Shown piece by piece: positions 1 through 7,659 of a DNA stretch of 12,537 nucleotides. The DNA comes from Streptosporangiaceae bacterium (GTDB lineage Bacteria; Actinomycetota; Actinomycetes; Streptosporangiales; Streptosporangiaceae). The stretch lies in contig JASIBJ010000510.1 in the NCBI GenBank assembly GCA_030045215.1, positions 1-12,537 on the forward strand. Direction: 5' to 3'. Every line of letters begins with the position of its first letter. Position 1 is the stretch's first letter. The notes below the pieces were generated by a model. It ran no database searches. It saw only the letters and a list, made by a program, of their open reading frames with translations, and was not told the DNA's origin. Made by a program: the position numbers and the translations under genes.

Positions 1-9
1 GAGGAAGGC

Positions 10-996
10 ATGAGCTTCGTGCTCCGCCGTCTCGGCTTCTTTCTGCTGACCTTGTGGGTCGCGCTGACGCTGAACTTCGCGCTGCCGCGATTGATGCCGG
101 GCAACCCGGCGCAGGTGATGATCGCGGGTCATCGCGGCGTCATTCCGCCGGGGGCGCTGAAGGCGCTTGAGGCGCAGTTCGGCCTCGACAACCACCAGAA
201 CGTTGTGTTGCAGTACCTCCACTACCTGGTAAACATGGCGTCCGGGAACTGGGGCGTCTCGCTGACCACCGAGCCCGGCAACTCTGTCGCGCACGCCGTC
301 CTTGACGCCCTCCCGTGGACGCTCGGCCTGGTGGGCGTGACGACCGTGCTGGCCTTCATCCTGGGCACCGGCATCGGCATCGTGAGCGCCTGGCGGCGCG
401 GCGGCCGGCTGGACAGCATCATGCCGCCCATCTTCGTGATCTTGACCGTGGTGCCCTACTTCTTTCTCGGCCTGCTGCTGATCCTGGTGTTCGGCGTCAA
501 GCTGCACTGGCTGCCGTACTTCTTCACCTACAACTTCACGCTGACGCCCGCGTTCAACTGGCCGTTCATCAGCAACGTGCTCGAGCACGCCATCCTGCCT
601 GGCTTCACGCTGCTGATCACCACGATCGGCACGTGGATCCTGACCATGCGGAACAACATGATCACCACACTGGCCGAGGACTACGTGCGGATGGCCCGCG
701 CCAAGGGCCTGCCTGGCTGGCGGATCATGCTCGACTACGGGGCCAGGAACGCGATCCTGCCCAACCTGACCGGCTTCGCGATGTCGCTGGGATTCGTGGT
801 CGGCGGCGCGATCCTGATCGAGGAGGTCTTCAACTACCAGGGCCTCGGCTACTTGCTGCTGCAGGCCGTGGACAACGACGACTACCCGCTCGAGCAGGCG
901 CTGTTCCTGCTCATCACCGCGGCCGTGCTGGTAGCAATCCTGCTGTCCGATGTCGCCACCGCGATCCTCGACCCGCGGACGAGGGGGGCGCGGTAG
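10..996 (+). CDS. Opp/Dpp-type ABC importer permease, first subunit (DppB-like)
   Basis: This is an inner-membrane subunit of a binding-protein-dependent importer; it pairs with the next permease to form the translocation channel. The 328-residue length fits the DppB/OppB family (about 305-340). Hydrophobic segments are visible at about residues 8-28, 100-127, 138-165, 194-213, 254-275 and 296-320. The N-terminus MSFVLRRLGFFLLTLW is typical of DppB: a short basic start followed at once by a membrane helix. The cytoplasmic EAA loop that docks on the ATPase runs at about 223-251 (EDYVRMARAKGLP and following). The ATG at 10 has a purine-rich ribosome site GAGGAAGG at 1-8. The next permease starts 2 nt after the stop, so this is the first visible gene of an operon; the binding protein is probably upstream of the window. 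The family also includes nickel, peptide and oligosaccharide importers, so the name does not fix the substrate. Confidence 0.93.
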   Translation: MSFVLRRLGFFLLTLWVALTLNFALPRLMPGNPAQVMIAGHRGVIPPGALKALEAQFGLDNHQNVVLQYLHYLVNMASGNWGVSLTTEPGNSVAHAVLDALPWTLGLVGVTTVLAFILGTGIGIVSAWRRGGRLDSIMPPIFVILTVVPYFFLGLLLILVFGVKLHWLPYFFTYNFTLTPAFNWPFISNVLEHAILPGFTLLITTIGTWILTMRNNMITTLAEDYVRMARAKGLPGWRIMLDYGARNAILPNLTGFAMSLGFVVGGAILIEEVFNYQGLGYLLLQAVDNDDYPLEQALFLLITAAVLVAILLSDVATAILDPRTRGAR

Positions 997-998
997 AC

Positions 999-2000
999 AT
1001 GGCGACGCTGCGAGCACCTGGCCAGGCTGGCACCGACCAGACTCCCGGCTACGCGGGCGCCATCGGCGGGCTCCCGGCAGTAGGCGGCGGCGGGATAACC
1101 GGCGCGCGGGCGCTGCGGCGGATGGCCCGCGCGATCAGGTCGAACGGCAAGGCGACCACCGGCGCGGTGCTGCTCCTGATCTTCATCCTGATAGGCCTGT
1201 TTCCCGGGCTCATCGCGCACGACAACCCGAACGCCGAGATCTACAAGCCCGCCCTAGGGCCGTCCGCCCAGCACCTGCTGGGTACCACCGGGCTCGGCCA
1301 GGACGTCTTCGCCCAGCTCATATATGGCGCCCGGCCCGTGCTGGAGATCGCGATCGGCGCGGGCCTCGGTACGACGATCATCGCCATGCTGATCGGAGTC
1401 GCCGCCGCCTACCTCGGCGGGGTGTGGGATGGCGTGCTGAACCTCATCACCGACGTCCTGCTGGTCATCCCGGCGTTCCCGCTGCTCATCGTCATCGCCA
1501 GTTACCTGCACGGAGCGGACACCACGGTGATGATCCTGGTCGTCACGTTCGTCTCGTGGTCCTACACGGCACGGCAGCTTCGGTCGCAGGCACTGTCGAT
1601 GCGCAGCAGGGACTTCCTGGAGGCGGCGCGGGTCCGGGGCGAGCGGGCCTTCTACATCATCGTGGTCGAGATCCTGCCGACGATGACGTCCCTGCTGGTG
1701 GCGAGCTTCCTGACGAACGCGCTCTACGCGATCTTGTTCTCCTCCGGCCTGCAATTCATCGGACTCGGCGACCCGAACCAGATCAGCTGGGGGACCATGC
1801 TCTACTGGGCCGATCAGGGCGAGGCACTCGAGACCGGCCAGACCCTGTGGATCATCATGCCCGGTCTGTGCATCGTCGCCCTCGGCGCGGCGTTTGCCCT
1901 GCTCAACTATGCGTTCGACGAGATCGGGAACCCGGCGCTGCGACCGGTCAGGAGCATGCAGAAGGCAGAGCGGAGGCAGCGTGTCAAGCCTGCTAGGTAA
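999..2000 (+). CDS. Opp/Dpp-type ABC importer permease, second subunit (DppC-like)
   Basis: This is the second channel subunit of the same importer, 333 residues. A Gly/Ala-rich, probably cytoplasmic N-terminal tail (1-50) precedes the first membrane helix (about 53-73), as in the OppC_N region. The characteristic segment LLGTTGLGQDVFAQLIYGAR (93-112) leads into the permease core. Further membrane segments lie at about 115-138, 150-170, 176-190, 228-255 and 285-303. The EAA loop is at about 203-227 (SRDFLEAARVRGERA). The ATG at 999 lies 2 nt after the upstream stop and has GAGGGGGG at 981-988, 10 nt away. The reading frame stays open upstream to 315, but that stretch is a G/C-rich shadow of the first permease, so the ATG at 999 is preferred. 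The 3' end overlaps the next gene by 20 nt. Confidence 0.92.
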   Translation: MATLRAPGQAGTDQTPGYAGAIGGLPAVGGGGITGARALRRMARAIRSNGKATTGAVLLLIFILIGLFPGLIAHDNPNAEIYKPALGPSAQHLLGTTGLGQDVFAQLIYGARPVLEIAIGAGLGTTIIAMLIGVAAAYLGGVWDGVLNLITDVLLVIPAFPLLIVIASYLHGADTTVMILVVTFVSWSYTARQLRSQALSMRSRDFLEAARVRGERAFYIIVVEILPTMTSLLVASFLTNALYAILFSSGLQFIGLGDPNQISWGTMLYWADQGEALETGQTLWIIMPGLCIVALGAAFALLNYAFDEIGNPALRPVRSMQKAERRQRVKPAR

Positions 2001-3006
2001 CCCGCAGCCCACCGGCTCGCCGTCCCGCTGGCGATCTGGTGCCATTCTCGAGGTCACCGATCTGTCGGTGGATTACATCATGGAGGGCGGCATCGTCCGC
2101 GCCGTGGAAGATGTCAGCTTCGAAGTGAGTCCAGGCGAGTTCATCGGCATCGTCGGCGAATCGGGCTGCGGCAAGTCCACCCTGCTGTTCGCGATCGCCC
2201 AGCTGCTCGCCCCGCCGGCGAGCATCAGCGGCGGAAGCGTGATCTTCAAGGGGCAGAGCCTGGTCGGCCTGACCGAGCGTAAGCTGGCCGCGCTGCGCTG
2301 GCAGGACATGTCCGTGGTCATGCAGAGCGCGATGAACGCACTCAATCCCGTTACCTCGATCGGAGCTCAGTTTTCCGACGCCATGCGAGCGCACGGTGTG
2401 CGGAGCAAGGCGGAGATCGCGCAGCGGTCCGCCGAGGTGCTCAAGATGGTCGGCATCGATCCGGTGCACTTGAAGAGCTATCCGCATCAGTTGTCCGGTG
2501 GCATGCGCCAGCGATCGATGATCGCGATGGCCATGCTGTTCACGCCGGACCTGGTGATCATGGACGAGCCGACCTCCGCGCTCGACGTTGTCGCGCAGCG
2601 CTCGCTAATGGTCCAGATCAAGGAACTACAGCAGGAACTCGGGTTCGCGGTCATCTTCGTGACCCACGACATGTCGCTGGTCCGGCACTTCACCGACCGG
2701 CTGATGGTGATGTACGCGGGCCAGGTGGCCGAGCTCGGTGCGACGACGCGGCTGTTCGATTCCCCGCTGCACCCCTACACCGTGGGCCTGATGGAGGCGT
2801 TCCCGTCGATCCACGGCCCGCGGGTGCCGCTGACCGGCATCCCCGGCAGCCCGCCCGACCTCGGGAACCCGCCGGAAGGATGCCGGTTCGCGGTGCGCTG
2901 CCCGAAAGTACTGGACCGGTGCTACACCACCGCGGTTCCGCTCTACGGCGTGGACGGCCAGCAGGTCCGGTGCCTTTTGTATGAGAACGGGGAGGCCAGA
3001 GGTTGA
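1981..3006 (+). CDS. Opp/Dpp-type ABC importer ATP-binding subunit (DppD-like)
   Basis: This is the first of two cytoplasmic ATPases that power the importer, 341 residues from a GTG start. All expected motifs are present: Walker A GESGCGKST (59-67), Q-loop Gln115, signature LSGGMRQR (171-178), Walker B LVIMDEP (191-197) and switch His229 in THD. After HPYT (264-267) comes the C-terminal extension specific to the Opp/Dpp group, with Cys301, Cys307, Cys314 and Cys331 in the GCRFAVRCP...C arrangement. The GTG at 1981 is the start because GGAGG lies at 1972-1976 and similarity begins soon after (ILEVTDLSVDY from 22). In-frame sequence further upstream is a shadow of the permease gene. The start lies inside the last codons of the permease gene, and the end overlaps the partner ATPase gene by 4 nt, implying coupled translation. 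Confidence 0.93.
   Translation: MSSLLGNPQPTGSPSRWRSGAILEVTDLSVDYIMEGGIVRAVEDVSFEVSPGEFIGIVGESGCGKSTLLFAIAQLLAPPASISGGSVIFKGQSLVGLTERKLAALRWQDMSVVMQSAMNALNPVTSIGAQFSDAMRAHGVRSKAEIAQRSAEVLKMVGIDPVHLKSYPHQLSGGMRQRSMIAMAMLFTPDLVIMDEPTSALDVVAQRSLMVQIKELQQELGFAVIFVTHDMSLVRHFTDRLMVMYAGQVAELGATTRLFDSPLHPYTVGLMEAFPSIHGPRVPLTGIPGSPPDLGNPPEGCRFAVRCPKVLDRCYTTAVPLYGVDGQQVRCLLYENGEARG
2989..2995 (+). promoter_or_regulatory. Ribosome binding site deciding a TTG start
   Basis: GGGGAGG sits 7 nt before a TTG at 3003 and 13 nt before the alternative GTG at 3009. The spacing favours the TTG. That places the start in a TTGA overlap with the stop of the preceding ATPase gene. Confidence 0.65.
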
Positions 3007-4043
3007 CCGTGCGATCAAGTCCGCAGCCTGCCGCTGCCGGTGAGGCGGCCGACACGGCGTTGCTGCGCACCGACCGGCTCACCCGCACCTTCCAGATAGG
3101 CGGTGGTTTCCGGCGCCAGACACTGCACGCCGTCGACGACGTCAGCCTGGAGATCGGCGAGCGGGAGATCGTCGCGCTGGCCGGCGAGAGCGGCAGCGGC
3201 AAGTCGACGATCGCGCGGCTGATCGCCAGGATCTACCGGCCGACCTCCGGCGAGATCTACTTCCAGGGACGGCCGCTGTCCTCCCTGCACTCCCGCGCAG
3301 ACATCCTGCGCTACCGCAGCGACGTACCCATGGTCTTCCAGGACCCGTTCAGCTCCATCAACCCGGTGTTCCGCGTCTCGCACGCTGTCATGCGCAGCCT
3401 CAAGCTGCACCGGCCGGAACTGTCCGAGGCGCAGCGGCATGCCGAGGCCGAGCGCGTGTTCGCCGCCGTCGGACTGAACCCGCCCGTCGACGTGCTGCAC
3501 CGCTTCCCGCATGAACTCAGCGGCGGCCAGCGGCAGCGCGTGGGCTTCGCCCAGGCGCTGGCCATGCGTCCGAAACTGATCCTCGCCGACGAGCCAGTCT
3601 CCATGCTGGACGTGTCGATCAGGATCGGGCTGCTGAACCTCATGGCCCAGCTGCGCGACGAGCAGGGCGTGTCGATCCTGTACATCACGCACGACATCGC
3701 GAGCGCCCGGTACGTGGCCGGCCGGCTGATCGTCATGTACGCCGGGCAGGTCGTCGAGTCCGGGCCAGTCGAAGACGTGCTGGCCAGCCCGCGGCACCCG
3801 TACACGCAGCTGTTGCTGTCGGCGGTACCGGACCCGAAGGCGGAGCTGAACGTCGGCACGGAAGCCCACCGCGGCGAGCCGCCTCGCGTGATCAATCCGA
3901 CGCCCGGCTGCCGATTCCGCTTCCGCTGTCCGCTGGCCATCGACACGTGCCTCACGGTGACCCCAGTCCTGGCGGAGCTGGCCCCCGGCCATGATGCCGC
4001 CTGCCACGTGGCGCAATCAGGTGCGGAAGTGAAGGCATTCTAG
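3003..4043 (+). CDS. Opp/Dpp-type ABC importer ATP-binding subunit (DppF/OppF-like)
   Basis: This is the second ATPase of the importer, 346 residues, forming a heterodimer with the preceding one. Motifs seen are Walker A GESGSGKST (61-69), Q-loop Gln113 within VFQDPFSSINP, signature LSGGQRQR (172-179), Walker B LILADEP (192-198) and switch His230. The Opp/Dpp-specific tail follows HPYT, with cysteines at 303, 309, 316 and 334. The VFQDPFSSINP string is characteristic of the DppF/OppF half of the pair. The start is a TTG overlapping the previous stop by 4 nt and is supported by GGGGAGG at correct spacing; the GTG two codons later is possible. A GH4 gene follows after 19 nt, so transporter and enzyme genes are likely on one transcript. 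Both ATPases look intact and active. Confidence 0.93.
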   Translation: MTVRSSPQPAAAGEAADTALLRTDRLTRTFQIGGGFRRQTLHAVDDVSLEIGEREIVALAGESGSGKSTIARLIARIYRPTSGEIYFQGRPLSSLHSRADILRYRSDVPMVFQDPFSSINPVFRVSHAVMRSLKLHRPELSEAQRHAEAERVFAAVGLNPPVDVLHRFPHELSGGQRQRVGFAQALAMRPKLILADEPVSMLDVSIRIGLLNLMAQLRDEQGVSILYITHDIASARYVAGRLIVMYAGQVVESGPVEDVLASPRHPYTQLLLSAVPDPKAELNVGTEAHRGEPPRVINPTPGCRFRFRCPLAIDTCLTVTPVLAELAPGHDAACHVAQSGAEVKAF

Positions 4044-4062
4044 AGACAAGGGCACTCAGGAC

Positions 4063-5325
4063 ATGAAACTCGCGGTCGTCGGCGGCGGTTCGACCTACAC
4101 CCCTGAGCTAGTCGACGGGATCGCCAGGCTGACCGGCGACATCAAGATCAACGAATTGGTGCTCGTCGACCCCGACCAGTCCCGGCTGTCGGTGGTCGGG
4201 CCGTTCTCCGCCCGGATCATGGCTCGTTACGGACATGCGGCCCAGGTCACGTGGACATCCGACCTCGACGCGGCCCTCGACGGCGCGGGCGCGGTCCTGA
4301 TCCAGCTGCGCGTCGGCGGCCAGGCGACCAGGCACAGGGATGAGACCTGGCCGCTCGAGTTCTCCCGCATCGGGCAGGAGACCACCGGCGCCGGCGGGTT
4401 CGCCAAGGCGTTGCGCACCGTGCCGGTCGTCCTCGACGTCGCCGAGCAGGTCCGCGAGCGGGCCGAGCCCGACGCCTGGATCATCGACTTCACCAACCCG
4501 GTCGGCATCGTCACCAGGGCCCTGCTGGACGCCGGCCACCGTGCTGTCGGGCTCTGCAACGTCGCCATCGGTTTCCAGCGAGAGTTTGCCTCGCTGCTCG
4601 GCGTCGCGCCTGAGCGCGTTGACCTCGATCACGTCGGGCTCAACCATCTGACGTGGGAACGAGGCGCGTTCGTGGACGGCGTCGACCGCCTGCCCGAGTT
4701 GCTCGAGGCGCACGGCGAGGAGATAGCCGTGCACACCGGCCTCCCGCTGGCGGTCACCGAGGCCGTCCACGCGGTGCCGTCCTATTACCTGCGGTACTAC
4801 TGGGCACATGACGCCGTCGTCGAGGAAGAGCGCGGTCAGGAGACCCGGGCCCAGGCGGTTGCGAAGATCGAGCAGCAGCTGCTCGCGATGTACGCCGACC
4901 CCAACCTCGACACCAAGCCGGAACTGCTGCAGCACCGCGGGGGCGCCTTTTACTCCGAGGCCGCGGTCGCGCTGCTGGCCTCGCTGGTCACCGACGCCCG
5001 CGACCGCCAGGTGGTCAACGTGCGCAACCACGGGACGCTGCCGTTCCTGGCCGACGAGGCGGTCATCGAGGTCTCCGCGATCGTCGGCGCCGACGGACCG
5101 GTGCCAGTCGAGGTCGCGCCGGTAGACCCGGTGATGAGCGGGCTGATCGCGCACGTGTCTGCCTACGAGGAGCTCGCGATTGACGCCGCGTTGCGTGGCG
5201 GGCGCGACCGCGTGGCCAAGGCGCTGCTGGCCCATCCGCTTGTCGGGCAGTTCGACCTAGCCGAGCAGCTCGCAGACCGGCTGCTGGCAGAGAACGCCTC
5301 GTTCCTTCCCTGGGCTCGTCAGTGA
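4063..5325 (+). CDS. Glycoside hydrolase family 4 enzyme, probable 6-phospho-beta-glucosidase
   Basis: GH4 enzymes cleave glycosidic bonds by an NAD-dependent oxidation-elimination route with a divalent metal, in the cytoplasm, mostly on 6-phospho-glycosides. The 420-residue length is normal for the family. The N-terminal Rossmann motif is GGGSTYTPEL (7-16). The family-typical stretch IQLRVGGQATRHRDE is at 80-94, FTNPVGIVT at 143-151, GLCNVAIG at 163-170 and GLNHL at 192-196. By family pattern, Cys165 and His195 are the metal ligands. A Tyr in PSYYLRYYW (Y241/Y242) is in the right place for the catalytic base described in Thermotoga BglT. The usual Pro after CNV is Ala here. The ATG at 4063 has only a weak AAGGG at 4048-4052. 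The stop overlaps the kinase start by 4 nt (GTGA). The beta-glucoside assignment is by overall resemblance; alpha-glycosidase or amino-sugar substrates are not excluded. Confidence 0.85.
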   Translation: MKLAVVGGGSTYTPELVDGIARLTGDIKINELVLVDPDQSRLSVVGPFSARIMARYGHAAQVTWTSDLDAALDGAGAVLIQLRVGGQATRHRDETWPLEFSRIGQETTGAGGFAKALRTVPVVLDVAEQVRERAEPDAWIIDFTNPVGIVTRALLDAGHRAVGLCNVAIGFQREFASLLGVAPERVDLDHVGLNHLTWERGAFVDGVDRLPELLEAHGEEIAVHTGLPLAVTEAVHAVPSYYLRYYWAHDAVVEEERGQETRAQAVAKIEQQLLAMYADPNLDTKPELLQHRGGAFYSEAAVALLASLVTDARDRQVVNVRNHGTLPFLADEAVIEVSAIVGADGPVPVEVAPVDPVMSGLIAHVSAYEELAIDAALRGGRDRVAKALLAHPLVGQFDLAEQLADRLLAENASFLPWARQ

Positions 5326-6359
5326 CGGAGGCCAGGCGCGCGGCGGTCCTGGCCATCGACGGCGGTAACAGCAAGACAGATGTGGCCCTGATCGCCGCCG
5401 ACGGCGCCGTGCTCGCAGCCGTCCGCGGCGGCACGTCCAGTCATCAGGTGCTCGGGCGTGACGCCGCGCTGGCGGCACTGACCGAGCTCGTGGCTGCCGC
5501 CGGGGGCCAGGCCGGCCTGCCAGCGGGCGGGCCGGTGGCCGGGCACACATCAGCCTGCCTGGCCGGCGCCGACCTGCCGGAGGAGGAGGCCGAACTCGGC
5601 GCGCTCATCCAGGCCCAGGGCTGGTCGGCGACCAGCTCGGTGGTCAACGACACGTTCGCGGTGCTGCGGGCCGGGCTGGACGATGCCGACGCGCCGGGCG
5701 CACCCCGGCACTGGGGAATCGGCGTGGTCTGCGGGGCCGGAGCCAACTGCGTGGGCGTGGCGCCCGACGGGCGGACCACCAGGTTCCTCGCGCTCGGGCG
5801 GATCAGCGGCGACTGGGGCGGCGGCGGCGAGCTCGGCCTCGAGGCCTTGTGGTGGGCCGTGCGCGCCGAAGACGGCCGCGGGCCGGCAACCGAACTGCGC
5901 CCGGCGGTGCCGGCGCACTTTGGCGTCGCGACGGTGGAAGACGTCGTTGTCGGCCTGTATCTCGGCACGATCGGGCACGACCAGCTGCACGGCCTGGTCC
6001 CGGTGCTGTTCAAGGTGGCCAGCAACGGCGATGAGGTTGCGAAGTCGGTCGTGCTGCGGCAGGCCGACGAGATCTGCGTAATGGCGACGGTGGCCGCCCG
6101 CAGGCTGGGCCTGACCGATCAGCCTGAGGGATCCCACTACCCGGTACCGGTCGTGCTGGGCGGAAGCCTGCTGACCGCGCGCGATCCGCTGCTGACCGGG
6201 GCGATCCGCCGGCAGCTTGCTGAGACCATCCCGGGTGCCGACGTCCGCATCGTCGATGTGCCGCCGATTGCCGGCGCCGCGCTCCTCGGCCTCGATCACG
6301 TGGGCGCGCCGCCGGCGGCCGCGGCCCGGTTGCGCGAGTCCGCCGCCGCGACCTGGTAG
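5322..6359 (+). CDS. BadF/BadG-type ATPase, probable N-acetylglucosamine or related sugar kinase
   Basis: This is an ASKHA-fold kinase of the BadF/BcrA/N-acetylglucosamine kinase type, 345 residues, expected to transfer phosphate from ATP to a sugar hydroxyl in the cytoplasm. Motifs visible are phosphate-1 AIDGGNSKTD (11-20), candidate catalytic Asp110 in VVND, phosphate-2 GIGVVCGAGANC (132-143), the glycine-rich GDWGGGGELG (163-172) and adenosine motif VVLGGSLL (277-284). The absence of the paired cysteines of benzoyl-CoA reductase activators and the sugar-metabolism context favour a kinase. The GTG at 5322 overlaps the GH4 stop as GTGA, implying coupled translation and a shared pathway. It could phosphorylate either the imported intact glycoside, making a GH4 substrate, or a sugar released by GH4. 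The exact sugar is not shown by the sequence. Confidence 0.82.
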   Translation: MTEARRAAVLAIDGGNSKTDVALIAADGAVLAAVRGGTSSHQVLGRDAALAALTELVAAAGGQAGLPAGGPVAGHTSACLAGADLPEEEAELGALIQAQGWSATSSVVNDTFAVLRAGLDDADAPGAPRHWGIGVVCGAGANCVGVAPDGRTTRFLALGRISGDWGGGGELGLEALWWAVRAEDGRGPATELRPAVPAHFGVATVEDVVVGLYLGTIGHDQLHGLVPVLFKVASNGDEVAKSVVLRQADEICVMATVAARRLGLTDQPEGSHYPVPVVLGGSLLTARDPLLTGAIRRQLAETIPGADVRIVDVPPIAGAALLGLDHVGAPPAAAARLRESAAATW

Positions 6360-6400
6360 CTCGGCGTGCGCAGCCCCGGCCATACCCCGCCAAGATCACC

Positions 6401-6428
6401 TTGTTTTCAGAGTGGAATAGTAGATAAT
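6401..6428 (+). promoter_or_regulatory. Candidate sigma-70-type promoter for the monooxygenase operon
   Basis: TTGTTT (6401-6406) and GATAAT (6423-6428) are separated by 16 nt, close to the housekeeping -35/-10 pattern. They lie in the only clearly AT-rich patch of the 109-nt gap between the kinase and the first monooxygenase. Start of transcription would be near 6435, leaving a leader of about 34 nt. A short dyad AGAT-A-ATCT (6422-6430) overlaps the -10 and could be an operator. No convincing terminator hairpin is seen in 6360-6400, so read-through from the sugar operon is possible. Confidence 0.5.
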
Positions 6429-6455
6429 CTGGAGACATCCGGGCCAACGCGAGCA

Positions 6456-6464
6456 GGTGAGGAG
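6456..6464 (+). promoter_or_regulatory. Ribosome binding site deciding the ATG at 6469
   Basis: GGTGAGGAG ends 4 nt before the ATG at 6469. The frame also has a GTG at 6457, but that codon is inside this ribosome site and has no site of its own, so the ATG is preferred. Confidence 0.6.
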
Positions 6465-6468
6465 TTGC

Positions 6469-7638
6469 ATGCCAGGCGACGATCGCGAACTGCATCTGGC
6501 GGTCGCGCTTGACGGTGCCGGATGGCATCCGGCCGCGTGGCGCGAGCCGGACGCGCGGCCGGATGAGCTGTTCACCGCCCGGTACTGGGCCGATCTGGTG
6601 ACCGAGAGCGAGCACGGGCTGCTGGATTTCGTCACGCTCGAGGACTCGCTCGGTCAGCAGCGACCCCGCTTCCCCACGCTGATCCAGGGAAGGCTGGACG
6701 CGGTCCTCACCGCGGCCAGGGTCGCACCGCTGACGCACCATATCGGGCTGGTCCCGACCGCGATCGTCACCCACACCGAGCCGTTCCACTTGTCCAAGGC
6801 GATCGCCACCCTCGACTACGTCTGCCGCGGGCGGGCCGGGGTACGGGTGCAGGTTTCCGCCAGCCCCGAGCACGCGGCCCACTTCGGCCGCCGCACGATC
6901 GCGCCCGGAGATGACCAGGCCACCCAGCAACTCCGAGCCGATCTATTGGCGGAGGCAGCGGACTACGTCGAGGTAATGCGCCGACTCTGGGACAGCTGGG
7001 AGGACGACGCCGAGATCCGCGACACCGCGACTGGCCGGTTCGTGGACCGGGGCAAGCTGCACTACATCGATTTCAAGGGCCGCTGGTTCAGCGTCAAAGG
7101 CCCGTCGATCACTCCGCGGCCGCCGCAGGGCCAGCCGATCGTGGCCGCGCTCGCGCACCGCGACGTGGCCTATGAGCTGGCTGGGCGCGCAGCCGACGTG
7201 GTCTTCGTCACCCCGCGCGACGCCGGACACGCGGCCGGGCTGGTGCGCCGCATTGAGGATGCCCGGCGCGATGCCGGCCGCCTGGCCGAGCCCGTGCTCG
7301 TCTTCGGTGACCTGCTCGTGTACCTGGATCCGACGCCCGGCGGCGCGGCGGACCGGCGGGCCCGGCTCGACGACCGGGCCGGGGAGCAGTACGCCAGCGA
7401 CGCCCTGACTTTCACGGGGACGCCCGGGCAACTGGCCGACCTGCTGCTGGACTGGCGGGCAGCCGGCCTGGCCGGCTTCCGGCTGCGGCCTGCGGCCGTT
7501 CCCCACGATCTCACTCAGATCACCCGAGCGCTCGTACCCGAGTTGCAGCGACGCGGGCAGTTCCGCCGGGAGTATCAGTCAATTTCGCTCCGCGGTCACC
7601 TCGGCCTGGCCAGGCCAGCCAGCCGTTACGCCGCCTGA
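6469..7638 (+). CDS. Luciferase-like (LLM) flavin-dependent monooxygenase, short divergent NtaA/SnaA-like type
   Basis: This is a bacterial-luciferase-fold (PF00296-type) oxidoreductase, 389 residues, expected to use reduced FMN and O2 on an organic substrate in the cytoplasm. Family signs are the N-terminal barrel with DFVTLEDS (53-60), HHIGLVPTAIVTHTEPFHLSKAIATLD (90-116, cited by position), GRWFSVKGP (204-212) followed by PPQGQPIVAAL (218-228), and a C-terminal LVPELQRRGQFRREY (355-369). The tail HLGLARP resembles HLGLAPL of the next gene, suggesting paralogy. It is about 75 residues shorter than its neighbour. The usual LDHLSGGRxxWNxVTS element is replaced by LDYVCRGRAGVRVQVS (115-130), so FMN and substrate contacts probably differ. 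It is the first gene after the candidate promoter; the next gene begins 21 nt downstream. The substrate is unknown. Confidence 0.85.
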   Translation: MPGDDRELHLAVALDGAGWHPAAWREPDARPDELFTARYWADLVTESEHGLLDFVTLEDSLGQQRPRFPTLIQGRLDAVLTAARVAPLTHHIGLVPTAIVTHTEPFHLSKAIATLDYVCRGRAGVRVQVSASPEHAAHFGRRTIAPGDDQATQQLRADLLAEAADYVEVMRRLWDSWEDDAEIRDTATGRFVDRGKLHYIDFKGRWFSVKGPSITPRPPQGQPIVAALAHRDVAYELAGRAADVVFVTPRDAGHAAGLVRRIEDARRDAGRLAEPVLVFGDLLVYLDPTPGGAADRRARLDDRAGEQYASDALTFTGTPGQLADLLLDWRAAGLAGFRLRPAAVPHDLTQITRALVPELQRRGQFRREYQSISLRGHLGLARPASRYAA

Positions 7639-7659
7639 CGCACGCGAGGAGACCTGTCA

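Noticed and set aside
315..998. N-terminal extension of the second permease frame back to 315
   Set aside because: The extension is Arg/Ala/His-rich without membrane segments and overlaps the first permease; the ATG at 999 has a ribosome site and gives the normal family length.
3015..5235. Long open frames on the minus strand (375 aa over 4108-5235 and 333 aa over 3015-4016)
   Set aside because: They lie wholly opposite genes with clear family motifs, have Arg/Gly/Asp/His-rich composition without recognisable domains, and are expected by chance where stop codons are rare in GC-rich DNA.
6360..6400. Terminator after the kinase gene
   Set aside because: Only 4-bp GGCG/CGCC pairing is visible, with no T-run linked to it; the T-rich stretch at 6401 fits better as a -35 element.
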